From Allobosea sp. UNC402CLCol (GTDB lineage: Bacteria > Pseudomonadota > Alphaproteobacteria > Rhizobiales > Beijerinckiaceae), in the NCBI RefSeq assembly GCF_000745475.1, contig NZ_JQJJ01000008.1, positions 248,001 through 312,000 on the forward strand: a stretch of 64,000 nt of DNA, given 5' to 3'. Shown one piece after another: positions 8,573 to 17,354 of this stretch. The translations under genes were made by a program, and so were the position numbers. The stretch's first letter is position 1. Each line of letters begins with the position of its first letter. The notes beneath the pieces are model-generated. The model had not been told where the DNA came from and did not search any database. It was given only the letters and a program-made list of their open reading frames with translations.

Positions 8573-8791
8573 ATGTCGTTGAAGCACGACCAAAAACAGT
8601 TCGTCTCGAACTATGACGAGTGCACCGTTCTTCTGTTGAGCGCGTTTTTCTGCGTGACCGGGCAAACGGCAGCAGACAACCACTTGCGAAAGGCCATCGA
8701 AGGCCTGCTGGTCGACCTGACCGAAGCCGAAAAGGAAAGAGCCCTTTCGAACATCGTACAGTTCGATCCGCGACACCCGCGCGGTCGCTGA
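8573..8791 (+). CDS. Hypothetical small protein
   Basis: A 72-residue soluble protein of unknown function, beginning MSLKHDQKQFVS and containing a hydrophobic stretch LLLSAFFCV at about 19-27, followed by a charged helix (LVDLTEAEKERALSNI). The codon pattern is plausible for a gene, and the amphipathic helices look protein-like. It lies alone between the ArnT-like gene and tRNA-Arg. I do not recognise a family. It may be a small regulatory or stress protein, or a fortuitous frame. Confidence 0.4.
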   Translation: MSLKHDQKQFVSNYDECTVLLLSAFFCVTGQTAADNHLRKAIEGLLVDLTEAEKERALSNIVQFDPRHPRGR

Positions 8792-8920
8792 TCACTGGCG
8801 AGGCTGGAGCGTTCCGGGAACGGCGCGCCGCACCCATCGGCGCGGCTCTAAGTCAGAACGAATAGCAGCATGCCTGTCAGAACGCCTCGAAGAATAAAGA
8901 GGAATTCCGCTATGAAACGA

Positions 8921-8997
8921 TGGCGAGCCCGGCAGGATTCGAACCTGCGACCAGCAGCTTAGAAGGCTGCTGCTCTATCCATCTGAGCTACGGGCCC
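8921..8997 (-). tRNA. tRNA-Arg (anticodon TCT)
   Basis: A complete 77-nt cloverleaf with encoded CCA. The acceptor GGGCCCG pairs with CGGGCTC (one G-T), the D stem is GCTC/GAGC, the anticodon stem GCAGC/GCTGC encloses CTTCTAA, and the T stem is GCAGG/CCTGC around TTCGAAT. The anticodon TCT reads AGA/AGG arginine codons. No integrase or duplicated 3' end suggests use as an attachment site. Confidence 0.96.
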
Positions 8998-9026
8998 GTA
9001 ACCGGTTCTATCCTCGCCTCGACGCT

Positions 9027-9332
9027 TCAGTGCGTCCACTGACCGATGCGCGAGAACTTGAAATTGTCCGAATAGGAGATCGAGCGGCGCACGGGCTCAT
9101 GCGGCTGCTCGACGCGGTAGGGGATGCCGTTGCGGGTCGCATAGGCAACCGCCTCGGCCTCGCTGTCGAACCAGAGCTTGAGCTGGCTCTTCATGTCGGA
9201 GGAGGAGGTCCAGCCCATCAGCGGCTCGATCTGGCGGGCGCTTTCCGGTTCGTATTCGAGCAGCCAGCGCTCGGTCTTGGCCGTGCCGGACTGCATGGCC
9301 GTGCGGGCGGGGCGATAGATGCGTGCGGTCAT
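9027..9332 (-). CDS. NDUFS4-like complex I accessory subunit (ETC complex I conserved region)
   Basis: A 101-residue protein matching the ETC_C1_NDUFS4 family, the bacterial counterpart of the 18-kDa (AQDQ) subunit of mitochondrial complex I. Typical elements are ARIYRPARTAMQSG at the N-terminus, the WTSSSDM segment, and YSDNFKFSRIGQWTH at the C-terminus. It is a soluble subunit binding at the NuoG/NuoE-side arm of NADH:quinone oxidoreductase and occurs mainly in alphaproteobacteria. It stands apart from any nuo operon, between two tRNA genes on the same strand, and is probably transcribed alone. Confidence 0.92.
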   Translation of the reverse strand: MTARIYRPARTAMQSGTAKTERWLLEYEPESARQIEPLMGWTSSSDMKSQLKLWFDSEAEAVAYATRNGIPYRVEQPHEPVRRSISYSDNFKFSRIGQWTH

Positions 9333-9398
9333 GAAAGCGCTCTGCCGTCACAAAATCCCATGCAGCCCGAAAGCCAGGCTGCGGCGTGACGTTTCCAG

Positions 9399-9475
9399 TG
9401 GTCGGGGCACCAGGATTCGAACCTGGGACCCTCTGCTCCCAAAGCAGATGCGCTACCGGGCTGCGCTATACCCCG
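9399..9475 (-). tRNA. tRNA-Pro (anticodon TGG)
   Basis: A 77-nt cloverleaf with encoded CCA. The acceptor CGGGGTA pairs with TGCCCCG, the D arm is GCGC/GCGC around AGCCCGGTA, the anticodon stem TCTGC/GCAGA encloses TTTGGGA, and the T stem CCAGG/CCTGG encloses TTCGAAT. Anticodon TGG reads CCN proline codons. Confidence 0.96.
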
Positions 9476-9573
9476 ACGGCACTCGAAACGTTGCGGTTCG
9501 CTATCACGCCATGGGCCGAACCCGCAAGCCAAAGCGAAGCGGTCTCGCCCCGCAGGACGCCACCCGTCGCCGT

Positions 9574-10056
9574 TCAGCGCTTGAACAGCGCGTGCTCGAC
9601 CTTGTCGCCCGGCTTGATGCCGAGCTGCCGGCTGACACCGCCGTTGATTTCCAGCACCGACAGCACCGGCTCGCCGGACGGAATCGTCCGCGTCGACAGC
9701 GGCTCGGTGTTCTCCGCGATGCGAGCGATCGTGCCATCGGCCCGGATGAACAGCATGTCGAGCGGAATATAAGTATTCTGCATCCACATCGCCACCGGCT
9801 CGCTGCCTCCGAAGTCGAACAGCATGCCCCGGTCCGGCGGCAGGTAGTTGCGATACATCAGGCCCTTGGCACGCTGGTCCGGCGTGCGCATCACCTCGAC
9901 ATGGAAGGCGTGCCGCGTGCCGCCGCTCACGATCGTCAGCGCTTCGAGCCCGGGCGCCTCCCCTGCGGCCGGCTGGGCCTGTGCCCTCACCCCCAGGGGA
10001 GCGAGCGCGGCGAGGAAAAGCGCGATTGCGGCGAAAGCGGTTCGGAGGGCATGCAT
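9574..10056 (-). CDS. DUF192 secreted protein
   Basis: A 160-residue exported protein with a signal peptide (about residues 1-25, ending VRAQA) and a DUF192 domain (about 50-155). The family pattern is clear: TPDQRAKGLMYR, GMLFDF, and MWMQNTYIPLDMLFI. The fold is a small beta barrel of unknown biochemical role, often exported. The gene is transcribed toward tRNA-Pro and diverges from the 609-residue protein gene. The 204-bp gap between them must hold both promoters; no clear motif was recognised there. Confidence 0.88.
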   Translation of the reverse strand: MHALRTAFAAIALFLAALAPLGVRAQAQPAAGEAPGLEALTIVSGGTRHAFHVEVMRTPDQRAKGLMYRNYLPPDRGMLFDFGGSEPVAMWMQNTYIPLDMLFIRADGTIARIAENTEPLSTRTIPSGEPVLSVLEINGGVSRQLGIKPGDKVEHALFKR

Positions 10057-10260
10057 CGCTTCTGAACTCCATGGCGATCGTCGCCGGGCTCCGAGCTAGA
10101 AGGCGGCGATGGCGAATCTTCGGCAGAAGGCAGCTTTCCGCCGTCTCAGGTCAAGAATTCCGTCATGATCATTCGCTCCTATGACGCCCTCGAGCGAAGG
10201 ACGGCTTTCTTTCGCCGCTCGGTTGCGGCAGTTTCGCCCGGCACTGAACAGGAGAATATC

Positions 10261-12090
10261 ATGACCGCTGCGCGCCTTCGCCGGCCAACGCATCTCGGGA
10301 ACACGGCTCTCGCGGCTGTTTTCGTCGCGTTTTCCGCTCCTGCCTGGGCCGCGGATTTCCAGGTCGACAACGTCCGCATCGATCTGGGCCGGCTCGTCAT
10401 CAGCATCCCGAAGGTCGCCGTCAAAGGCTCGAATCTCGAGAAGGACGCCTTCCTCGCGCTTTTCGCCAGCGGTGCGAACGAGCCCGCCTCGACCCGAATC
10501 GCGAAGCTGACCGCAACCGAGATCAGCGCGCCCGAGCTCACCATGGAGCAGGCGTTCGGCGAGCAGAAGCAGTCCACGACCTATCGTGACATCCGCTTCA
10601 CCGACATCCGCGAGGGCAAGATCGCGCATGGCGAATCGGGGAGCGCCAGCCTCAGCGCCCAGGGTGGCCCTGCCGGGGCGATGAAGGGCACGCTGAAGCG
10701 CACCGCTTTCGACATGCTCGATCTCAAGCAGTCGGCGCGTGTCCTCACCGAGAAGGCGGCGCCCGGAACGAACGAGCCCTATGTCCCGGTGATCGGCAGC
10801 TTCGAGCAGGACGGCTACGACATCGACATGGGCCAGGCCGGCAAAATGTCGATCGGCAAGACCACGGCGCGCGGCTTCACGGCGAAGGTCGGGCCGGAGC
10901 CCCTGCTCGACCTCCTCGACAAGGTCGGCAAGGGCTCCGAGGAGCTCGAGAAGAAGGCGGACGACAAGTCGGCCGCCAAGGACGACAAGAGCGATGTCGA
11001 GAAGCGCTTCGCCCTGTCGATGCTGACGCTGTTCGACATGTTCGAGTACGGCAGCGGCGAGGCGCGCGATTTCAAGGCCCTGATTCGCCCGCCTGCGGCA
11101 GACAAGGGCGCCAAGCCGAAGGATCCGGTCGAGTGGACGATCACGCGCATGGCCTTCGGCGAGAATGCGCCGGACAAGTCGGGCTTCGCGATCGAAGGCA
11201 TGGCGTTCACCAGCGGCCCCGGCAAGGGCAAGGTCGATTCGATCAGCTATTCCGGCTTCTCCTTCGGGAATGCCGCGCGTGAATTGCGGACTCTGCTCGC
11301 CAGCCCGGACGCAAATCTGGAGCAGATCGACTACCGGCGCTTCATTCCGAAGATCGGGACCATGCGCCTGACCGGGCTTTCGGTCGATGCGCCGCCGATC
11401 ATCCCGGGCAAGCAGCCGATCAAGATCGCTCTCGGCACCTTCGAGCTGAAGGGTGGCGAGCCGCTGAACGGCATTCCGACCAGCCTCGGCCTGACGATCG
11501 ACAAGCTGGTCACGCCGGTCGTCGATACCGGCGACAATCCGGGAATCGCAGAGTTGCTCGCCATGGGCATCGACAAGCTCGACCTCTCGGCGAAGCTCGA
11601 CCTGGCCTGGGAGGCAGCGAAGAACGAGCTCGCCATCCGCACCCTCTCGCTCGGCAGCGCCGGCCTCGTGCAGCTCGATGCCAACGGCACGCTCGCCAAT
11701 GTGACGCAGGACCTGTTCTCGAGCGACCTCGCGCTCGCCCAGGTGGCGGCGCTCGGCGCGACGGCTCGCAACCTCCAGATCAAGCTGCAGAATTTCGGTC
11801 TGGTCGAGAAACTGATCGCGAAGCAGGCGCGCGACACCGGCCGCAAGGTCGAGGAGGTGCGCCAGCAGTTCACGATGGTCGCGAGTGTCGGGCTCGCCGC
11901 CATGCTGGGCCCGTCCGATGCGGCCAAGACCCTGGCGTCGGCGGCCTCGCGCTTCGTCGCCAAGCCCGGCACGCTGACGATCGACGCCACGGCGAAATCG
12001 CCGTCCGGCCTCGGCCTCGCCGACGTGCTGACCATCACCCAGCCGACCGAGATCTTCGACAAGATCGATGTCAAGGCCGATGCCCGATAA
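10261..12090 (+). CDS. Large periplasmic protein of unknown function
   Basis: A 609-residue exported protein. The ATG at 10261 is preferred because it has an upstream AGGAGA and directly begins a signal peptide (cleavage near SAPAWAA, residue 34). The mature protein alternates beta-rich segments (FQVDNVRIDLGRLVISIPKV) with helices, has one Lys/Asp-rich charged insertion near residues 240-255, and no membrane helix. Phrases such as MRLTGLSVDAPPI and LDLAWEAAKNELAIRTLSLG recall long beta proteins of the AsmA/DUF945 kind, but this is only an impression. The last codons overlap the start of the next gene, so the two are co-transcribed. I do not recognise a family. Confidence 0.7.
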   Translation: MTAARLRRPTHLGNTALAAVFVAFSAPAWAADFQVDNVRIDLGRLVISIPKVAVKGSNLEKDAFLALFASGANEPASTRIAKLTATEISAPELTMEQAFGEQKQSTTYRDIRFTDIREGKIAHGESGSASLSAQGGPAGAMKGTLKRTAFDMLDLKQSARVLTEKAAPGTNEPYVPVIGSFEQDGYDIDMGQAGKMSIGKTTARGFTAKVGPEPLLDLLDKVGKGSEELEKKADDKSAAKDDKSDVEKRFALSMLTLFDMFEYGSGEARDFKALIRPPAADKGAKPKDPVEWTITRMAFGENAPDKSGFAIEGMAFTSGPGKGKVDSISYSGFSFGNAARELRTLLASPDANLEQIDYRRFIPKIGTMRLTGLSVDAPPIIPGKQPIKIALGTFELKGGEPLNGIPTSLGLTIDKLVTPVVDTGDNPGIAELLAMGIDKLDLSAKLDLAWEAAKNELAIRTLSLGSAGLVQLDANGTLANVTQDLFSSDLALAQVAALGATARNLQIKLQNFGLVEKLIAKQARDTGRKVEEVRQQFTMVASVGLAAMLGPSDAAKTLASAASRFVAKPGTLTIDATAKSPSGLGLADVLTITQPTEIFDKIDVKADAR

Positions 12091-12778
12091 GTCGGAGGGC
12101 GCCATCGCGCCCGAGGATCGCGACTGGCGCCCTTCCGCGCTGCAGGCCTGGTGGGCGGGCCTGCCGCCCGTCACCCGCGGCCTGCTGCGCAAATACGTGA
12201 ACCGCGACAACCAGACCCGGCTGCATCTGGCGCATCTCGTCGCCCGGCGGCCGGGCCAGATCGTCGCCGGCGCCTATACCTATGGCCGGCCGAAGGTGCG
12301 CTTTCCCGAGAGCGGGGCGAAGCTCGTCATCGGCCGCTACGGCTCGATCGCCGACGGCGTCGAGATCCTGCTCGGCGGCAATCACCGGCTCGACTGGACG
12401 ACGAGCTATCCCTTTCCCGCCCTGCCCCGGCTCTGGCCGGCAGCGGCGGGCTTCACCGGGCATGACGCGACGCGCGGCGACGTCATCATCGGCCACGACG
12501 TCTGGCTCGGCTCGCAATGCATGATCCTGTCCGGTGTGACGATCGGCCATGGCGCCGTCATCGCCGCCCGTGCCGTGGTCAGGCGAGACGTGCCGCCCTA
12601 TGCCATCGTCGCCGGCAATCCGGCCCGCGTCTTCCGCTTGCGCTTCGACGAGGCGAAGGTCGCGGCCTTGCTGGAGACGCGCTGGTGGGATCTGCCCAAG
12701 CCGCGGATCGACGCGTTGCTGCCACTCCTGCTCAGCAGCCGCATCGAGGAGTTCATCGCCGCGGTCAGGGGCCCTTGA
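12068..12778 (+). CDS. CatB-like O-acetyltransferase (left-handed beta helix)
   Basis: A 236-residue acyltransferase of the xenobiotic/CatB branch of hexapeptide transferases. The hexapeptide coils run from about residue 85 to 190 (IGRYGSIADGVEILLGGNH, then VIIGHDVWLGSQCMILSGVTIGHGAVIAA). The HRLDWTTSYPF segment carries the catalytic His of this family, and PYAIVAGNPARV closes the helix. It should acetylate a sugar or polysaccharide with acetyl-CoA. The start overlaps the preceding gene by 23 bp; ATG at 12080 is an alternative. Its 3' end overlaps the convergent acyltransferase by 14 bp. Confidence 0.87.
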   Translation: MSRPMPDKSEGAIAPEDRDWRPSALQAWWAGLPPVTRGLLRKYVNRDNQTRLHLAHLVARRPGQIVAGAYTYGRPKVRFPESGAKLVIGRYGSIADGVEILLGGNHRLDWTTSYPFPALPRLWPAAAGFTGHDATRGDVIIGHDVWLGSQCMILSGVTIGHGAVIAARAVVRRDVPPYAIVAGNPARVFRLRFDEAKVAALLETRWWDLPKPRIDALLPLLLSSRIEEFIAAVRGP

Positions 12779-13817
12779 GCAGGCGGCGCTTCAGGCCGAG
12801 CGCCGGCTTCTCGACGAGGAACCAGGACAGCGCCGCCACGACCAGCGTGACGGCGAGCGAAGGCCAGAGCAGCGCCATCGCCCCGAGGCCCGGGAACAGC
12901 GCATGCAGCGCCTGCTGTGCCGGCCAGCCATAGAGATAGACGCCATAGGAGAGATCGGCCGGCGGCTCGACCGAACGGCGTGTCAGAGCCGGGGCCAGCG
13001 CCAGCACAAGGACGCCCCAGGCGCTGACGAGATAGAGTGCCGCCTTGTAGAGCGGCGTGAAGGACAGCGGCACCAAAGCGAGAATGGCCAGCGCCAGCAG
13101 CGGCAGCGAGAGCGGCACCCTCTCGCGATAGAGATAGCACAGCCCCCCGGCGAGGAAGATCAGCGGCAGGCGCAGCGCCGTCTCGGTGCCTTTCGATCCG
13201 TGAGGCGTCACGACCTCGCGCAGCACCACCGCCAGCGTCAGGGCCAGCCCGGCCGCCAGCATGACGCGCGGCTTCGCCAGCAGGCCGGCGAGCCCGGCGA
13301 CGAGCACGCCGAGATAGCACAAAGTCTCGTATTTCAGCGTCCACACCGTTCCCATCGGGAATTGCAGCGGGTTGTGCTCGAAGACGCCGGGAAGCGCCGC
13401 CGAGCTCTTGAAGCTGGTCAGCGTCGCGGAGATGAAGCGCCAGAGCCGCGGGTCCCTGACATAGCTGCCGAGATCGAGCGAGGTCATCGCCGCGCCGAGC
13501 AGCAGCGCCACGACCAGCGTCGCCGCGATCAGGCCGGGCGCGATCCTGAGCAGCCGCGCCACCACATAGTCGCGCCAGCCGCGCCTGACGAAGCTCATCG
13601 TCACGAGGAAGCCGGAAATCGCGAAGAAGCCGTTGACCGCATGCTCGCCGAGCGTGAAGCCGGTGGTCTGGAACCAGGGCTCCTGCTCGACGCGCCCGTC
13701 GGTGACGCTGAAGGCGTGCGAGACCACCACGGCGAGCGCCATCACCAGCCTGAGCAGGCCGAAATTATTGTGCGGATTGGCGAGCGCCTTCTCGATCCTC
13801 GGCGCGTTGCGGATCAT
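12765..13817 (-). CDS. OafA/NodX-like acyltransferase 3 membrane protein
   Basis: A 350-residue integral membrane acyltransferase (acyltransferase family 3) with about ten hydrophobic helices. Key features are LRLVMALAVVVSHAF in helix 1 with the family His, AVNGFFAISGFLVTMSF, and VWTLKYETLCYL. Such enzymes O-acetylate lipopolysaccharide, exopolysaccharide or Nod-factor-like glycans. The start overlaps the stop of the upstream GT2 gene by 4 bp (ATGA), so they form an operon. It converges on the CatB-like gene, so two unrelated acetyltransferases share one intergenic end. Confidence 0.88.
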   Translation of the reverse strand: MIRNAPRIEKALANPHNNFGLLRLVMALAVVVSHAFSVTDGRVEQEPWFQTTGFTLGEHAVNGFFAISGFLVTMSFVRRGWRDYVVARLLRIAPGLIAATLVVALLLGAAMTSLDLGSYVRDPRLWRFISATLTSFKSSAALPGVFEHNPLQFPMGTVWTLKYETLCYLGVLVAGLAGLLAKPRVMLAAGLALTLAVVLREVVTPHGSKGTETALRLPLIFLAGGLCYLYRERVPLSLPLLALAILALVPLSFTPLYKAALYLVSAWGVLVLALAPALTRRSVEPPADLSYGVYLYGWPAQQALHALFPGLGAMALLWPSLAVTLVVAALSWFLVEKPALGLKRRLLKGP

Positions 13818-14695
13818 GACGCGGTCTCCAGTCCTTCATATGCCAGCGCCGTCTCGCCGCGCGCCCAGGCGCGCGCGCCGGCCGCGGAGCCGGCATGGGC
13901 GAACATCTTCTCGCGGTTGAGGAGGACGCCGTACCCCAATGCCTTGCCGAGATTTTCCAGCCTGCGCAGCGGCGCCGGCTCCGGCAGGCCATATTTGCGG
14001 GCGATGTAATGCTCCGACCAGGCGAGGTGCCAGCGCGCCTTGAAGCGCCGCTGCGGAGACGGCGCACTCGACTTTCCCCGCCCATGCCGTGCCTCGGCAC
14101 CATCGACATGGATGAGGGCATGGCCGGCATCGCGCATCCGCCGGCAGAGATCATCATCCTCGTAGAACAGGAAGATCGCCGGATCGAAGCCGCCGAGCGC
14201 GAGGAAGGTTTCGCGCGGGATCAGCAGGCAGGCACCGGAGAGGAACGGCAGGCAGGCATCGCCCTCCGGCACGACCATCGCACCGCTGCGATTGAGATGA
14301 TCAGGCGAGAGCAACGAGCGCGGCTGCAGGAAGACGCGCCCCGAGGGCTCGACGATACGCGGCGCCAGCATCCCGGCATCGGGGTAGCGCTCGGCCGCCG
14401 CCAGCAAAGCAGCGACAGCGCCCCGCTTCAGCTCCAGATCGGGATTGACGATCAGCACATAGGGCGTATCCGCCGCCGCCACGCCGAGATTGTTGGCGCG
14501 GCCATACCCTTCGTTGCGGGCATTGGCGATGACGCGCGCGCCGCGCTTCTCCGCGATGCCCCGGCTGTCGTCGCCGCTGGCATTGTCGACGACGATCGCC
14601 GGCACGCCCTCGCCTGCCAGCGCATCGAGGCAGGCAGGCAGAACTTCGGCGCTGTCGTAGCTGACGACGATGGCGGTGATCGCGGCGGCGGGCAT
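13814..14695 (-). CDS. GT2 glycosyltransferase, rhamnosyltransferase-like
   Basis: A glycosyltransferase of about 293 residues, family 2, WbbL type. N-terminal elements are AIVVSYDSAEVLPACL and VDNASGDDS; VLIVNPDLELKRGA holds the DxD-type site; FLFYEDDDLCRRMRDAGH is the acceptor-side acidic loop. The enzyme likely adds a sugar to a surface polysaccharide or O-antigen unit. An earlier in-frame start (ATG at 14731) would add twelve residues. It is coupled to the acyltransferase gene by a 4-bp overlap, fitting a role in building and then acylating the same glycan. Confidence 0.87.
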   Translation of the reverse strand: MPAAAITAIVVSYDSAEVLPACLDALAGEGVPAIVVDNASGDDSRGIAEKRGARVIANARNEGYGRANNLGVAAADTPYVLIVNPDLELKRGAVAALLAAAERYPDAGMLAPRIVEPSGRVFLQPRSLLSPDHLNRSGAMVVPEGDACLPFLSGACLLIPRETFLALGGFDPAIFLFYEDDDLCRRMRDAGHALIHVDGAEARHGRGKSSAPSPQRRFKARWHLAWSEHYIARKYGLPEPAPLRRLENLGKALGYGVLLNREKMFAHAGSAAGARAWARGETALAYEGLETAS

Positions 14696-14737
14696 TGCGG
14701 CCTTCTGGCCATGCGAACCGGCCGGAATCAAGCGAAT

Positions 14738-15034
14738 TCAGCGCCGCGACAGCGCCGTGAGTTCGCCCTGCACCCGCTCGCGCTCGGCGCTCCCGCAAGC
14801 ATGCGGCGCCTTGTAGGACCGCACCGCATAGCCCGCATTGGCCGCGACGAAGGCCGCCCGCTCCTGCCGGTCGAGCCGCGCGATGATGCGGCCGCGATCG
14901 ACGCGCAAGCCGCAATCATAGCCGCGCGAAACGGTCGCGGCGGCATATTCGACCGTGCCGGGGATCGGGCCGGCGCTCGTGCAGGCGGTGAGGCCGAGCA
15001 GGAGCGCTGCCGCGAGAGATGGTTTCGGAAGCAT
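14738..15034 (-). CDS. Small lipoprotein, tandem copy 1
   Basis: A 98-residue predicted lipoprotein with a lipobox LTAC (Cys18). The mature part has two further cysteines (in YDCG and HACG) that could form a disulfide, and ends with a charged helix (AERERVQGELTAL). Its layout, SR...C followed much later by AC..AER, matches the neighbouring upstream lipoprotein, so the two appear to be diverged paralogues. The family is unknown to me. Confidence 0.65.
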   Translation of the reverse strand: MLPKPSLAAALLLGLTACTSAGPIPGTVEYAAATVSRGYDCGLRVDRGRIIARLDRQERAAFVAANAGYAVRSYKAPHACGSAERERVQGELTALSRR

Positions 15035-15049
15035 GCCCGTCTGGCCGGC

Positions 15050-15421
15050 TCAGGGTGAGTCGAACTGGCCGGCCCTGATTCGGGCCATGCGCTCCTTCAG
15101 CGCGGCGCGCTCCTCAGCCGCACAGGCTTGCGGCCGCGCATCCTGATTGACCATCTCGGCCTCGGAGACGGAGACATAGGCCGAGCGCGCCGCCGCGATC
15201 TGCTCAGGCGTGGCGCCACGTGCCGTCTCGGCCGCCAGGAAACGGTCCAGCGTCGAGCGCTGCGGCGAGCCGGCCTTGCAGGCGCTCGCCCGCGAGATCG
15301 TCGTCGCGAGGACCGAAGCGCGGCCGGCGCTGGTGTCGCCCCCGTCGGCGACGCAAGCGCCCAGCGGCAGCGCGAGGAAGCAGGCGAGCAGCAGGGCTCG
15401 CCCGACAGGCAGCGAAGGCAT
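15050..15421 (-). CDS. Small lipoprotein, tandem copy 2
   Basis: A 123-residue predicted lipoprotein. The signal peptide ends in a lipobox LGAC (Cys23). Two more cysteines (SACK and QACA) and the C-terminal helix AEERAALKERMARI parallel the smaller lipoprotein 15 bp downstream. It lies directly behind aspS (5-bp gap), so aspS and both lipoprotein genes are probably one transcript. Function unknown; an outer-membrane or periplasmic structural role is possible. Confidence 0.65.
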   Translation of the reverse strand: MPSLPVGRALLLACFLALPLGACVADGGDTSAGRASVLATTISRASACKAGSPQRSTLDRFLAAETARGATPEQIAAARSAYVSVSEAEMVNQDARPQACAAEERAALKERMARIRAGQFDSP

Positions 15422-15426
15422 GGTCG

Positions 15427-17211
15427 TCAGCCGTTCTTTTCGGGCAGGTTGACGCGCAGATGCGCCTCGCGCAGCTGCTTCGGCGTCGCTTCGGCCGGAG
15501 CGCCCATCAGGAGGTCGACGGCCTGCTGGTTCATCGGGAACAGCGCGACCTCGCGCAGGTTCGTGGCGCGCGCCAGCAGCATGATGATGCGGTCCACGCC
15601 CGCCGCCATGCCGCCATGCGGCGGAGCGCCGTACTGGAAGGCGCGATACATGCCGCCGAAGCGCTCGATCACCGTCTCCTCGCCATAGCCGGCGATCTCG
15701 AAGGCCTTCACCATCGCCTCGGGGCGGTGGTTGCGGATGCCGCCGGAGGCCAGCTCGAAGCCGTTGCAGGCGATGTCGTACTGGAACGCCTTGAGCGAGA
15801 GCGGGTCTTCCTCGGTCAGCGCCTTCAGGCCGCCCTGTGGCATCGAGAAGGGGTTATGCGAGAAATCGACCTTCTTCTCGTCCTCGTTGTACTCGAACAT
15901 CGGGAAATCGACGATCCAGGCGAAGGCGAAGACGTTCTCGTCGATCAGGTTGAGTTCCTGGCCGACCTTGTTCCGGGCGCTGCCGGCGAACTTGTAGAAC
16001 TTGTCCGGATCGCCCGCGACGAAGAAGCAGGCGTCGCCGCCCTTCAGCCCCATCTGCTTGATGATTCCCGCGACGCGCTCAGGCCCGATGTTGTTGGCGA
16101 TCGGACCCTGGCCCTCGCCGTCTTCCTTGACCATCAGGTAGCCGAGGCCGGGCTGGCCCTCGCCCTGCGCCCAGGAGTTCATCCGGTCGCAGAAGGCGCG
16201 CGAACCGCCGCCCGGAGCTGGAATCGCCCAGACGCGGTTCTTCTCGCCCTCGAGGATGCGCGCGAAGACCTTGAAGCCCGAGCCGCGGAAATGCTCGGAA
16301 ACGTCCTGCATTTCGAGCGGGTTGCGCAGGTCCGGCTTGTCGGAGCCATATTTGGCGATCGCCTCGGCATAGGGAATGCGCGGCCAGTTCTTCTGGACGG
16401 TGCGGCCCTCGGCGAATTCCTCGAACACGCCGGTGATCACCGGTTCCATCGTCGCGAAAACATCCTCCTGCTCGACGAAGCTCATCTCGACGTCGAGCTG
16501 GTAGAACTCGCCCGGCAGGCGGTCGGCGCGCGGGTCCTCGTCGCGGAAGCAGGGCGCGATCTGGAAATAGCGGTCGAAGCCCGCCATCATCAGGAGCTGC
16601 TTGTACTGCTGCGGCGCCTGCGGCAGCGCGTAGAACTTGCCGGGGTGCAGGCGGCTCGGCACCAGGAAGTCGCGCGCGCCTTCCGGAGAGGACGCGGTCA
16701 GGATCGGCGTCTGGAACTCCGAGAAGCCCGAATCCTTCATGCGGCGGCGCATCGAGTCGATGACCTTGGTGCGCAGCATGATGTTGTTGTGCAGCTTCTC
16801 GCGACGCAGGTCGAGGAAGCGGTACTTGAGGCGGGTATCCTCTGGATATTCGAGATCGCCGAAGACCGGCAGCGGCAATTCGGCCGAGGGACCGAGCACC
16901 TCGATGCCTGTCGCGAAGACCTCGACCGCGCCGGTCGGCAGGTTGGCGTTCTCGGTGCCGGCGAGACGCGCCTTGACCTTGCCGTCGATGCGCACGACCC
17001 ATTCCGAGCGCAGCGTCTCGGCGTCCGCGAAGGCCGGCGAATCCGGGTCGATCACGACCTGCGTCATGCCATAATGGTCGCGCAGGTCGATGAAGAGCAC
17101 GCCGCCATGGTCGCGAATGCGATGGCACCAGCCGGAGAGACGGACATTCTGGCCGATGTCGCTGTCACGGAGCGCGCCGCAGGTGTGGGAACGGTAGCGA
17201 TGCAAGGTCAC
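15427..17211 (-). CDS. aspS: Aspartyl-tRNA synthetase
   Basis: A bacterial-type AspRS of about 594 residues. It has an OB-fold anticodon domain ([14 protein letters not shown] near the N-terminus), class II motif 2 ([11 protein letters not shown]), the aspartate-binding [11 protein letters not shown] segment, a GAD-type insertion (about 300-430) and motif 3 ([14 protein letters not shown]). It charges tRNA-Asp; whether it also charges tRNA-Asn cannot be told here. GTG at 17211 is chosen; TTG at 17205 would give the common [11 protein letters not shown] start, and a longer in-frame start at 17265 adds residues not typical of the family. Confidence 0.95.
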   Translation of the reverse strand: MTLHRYRSHTCGALRDSDIGQNVRLSGWCHRIRDHGGVLFIDLRDHYGMTQVVIDPDSPAFADAETLRSEWVVRIDGKVKARLAGTENANLPTGAVEVFATGIEVLGPSAELPLPVFGDLEYPEDTRLKYRFLDLRREKLHNNIMLRTKVIDSMRRRMKDSGFSEFQTPILTASSPEGARDFLVPSRLHPGKFYALPQAPQQYKQLLMMAGFDRYFQIAPCFRDEDPRADRLPGEFYQLDVEMSFVEQEDVFATMEPVITGVFEEFAEGRTVQKNWPRIPYAEAIAKYGSDKPDLRNPLEMQDVSEHFRGSGFKVFARILEGEKNRVWAIPAPGGGSRAFCDRMNSWAQGEGQPGLGYLMVKEDGEGQGPIANNIGPERVAGIIKQMGLKGGDACFFVAGDPDKFYKFAGSARNKVGQELNLIDENVFAFAWIVDFPMFEYNEDEKKVDFSHNPFSMPQGGLKALTEEDPLSLKAFQYDIACNGFELASGGIRNHRPEAMVKAFEIAGYGEETVIERFGGMYRAFQYGAPPHGGMAAGVDRIIMLLARATNLREVALFPMNQQAVDLLMGAPAEATPKQLREAHLRVNLPEKNG

Positions 17212-17354
17212 GGTATCGGTCTTTCGGCAAAAGGCGCCGGGAACAGGCCGAAAAGGCCAGCGCACAGCTTTTCGGGGCTAACCACACGCGCGCGCCCGAA
17301 ATGTCAAGAACGCCCGCGACATCCCGCATCGCTGTCTGCTATGAGCCGAAAGCC

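Noticed and set aside
8365-8616. 83-codon frame before the small hypothetical gene
   Set aside because: Composition is Pro/Arg/Ala-rich and unlike a folded protein; it overlaps a better frame.
8921-9475. tRNA genes as integration sites for a genomic island
   Set aside because: No integrase, no duplicated tRNA 3' end and ordinary core genes on both sides.
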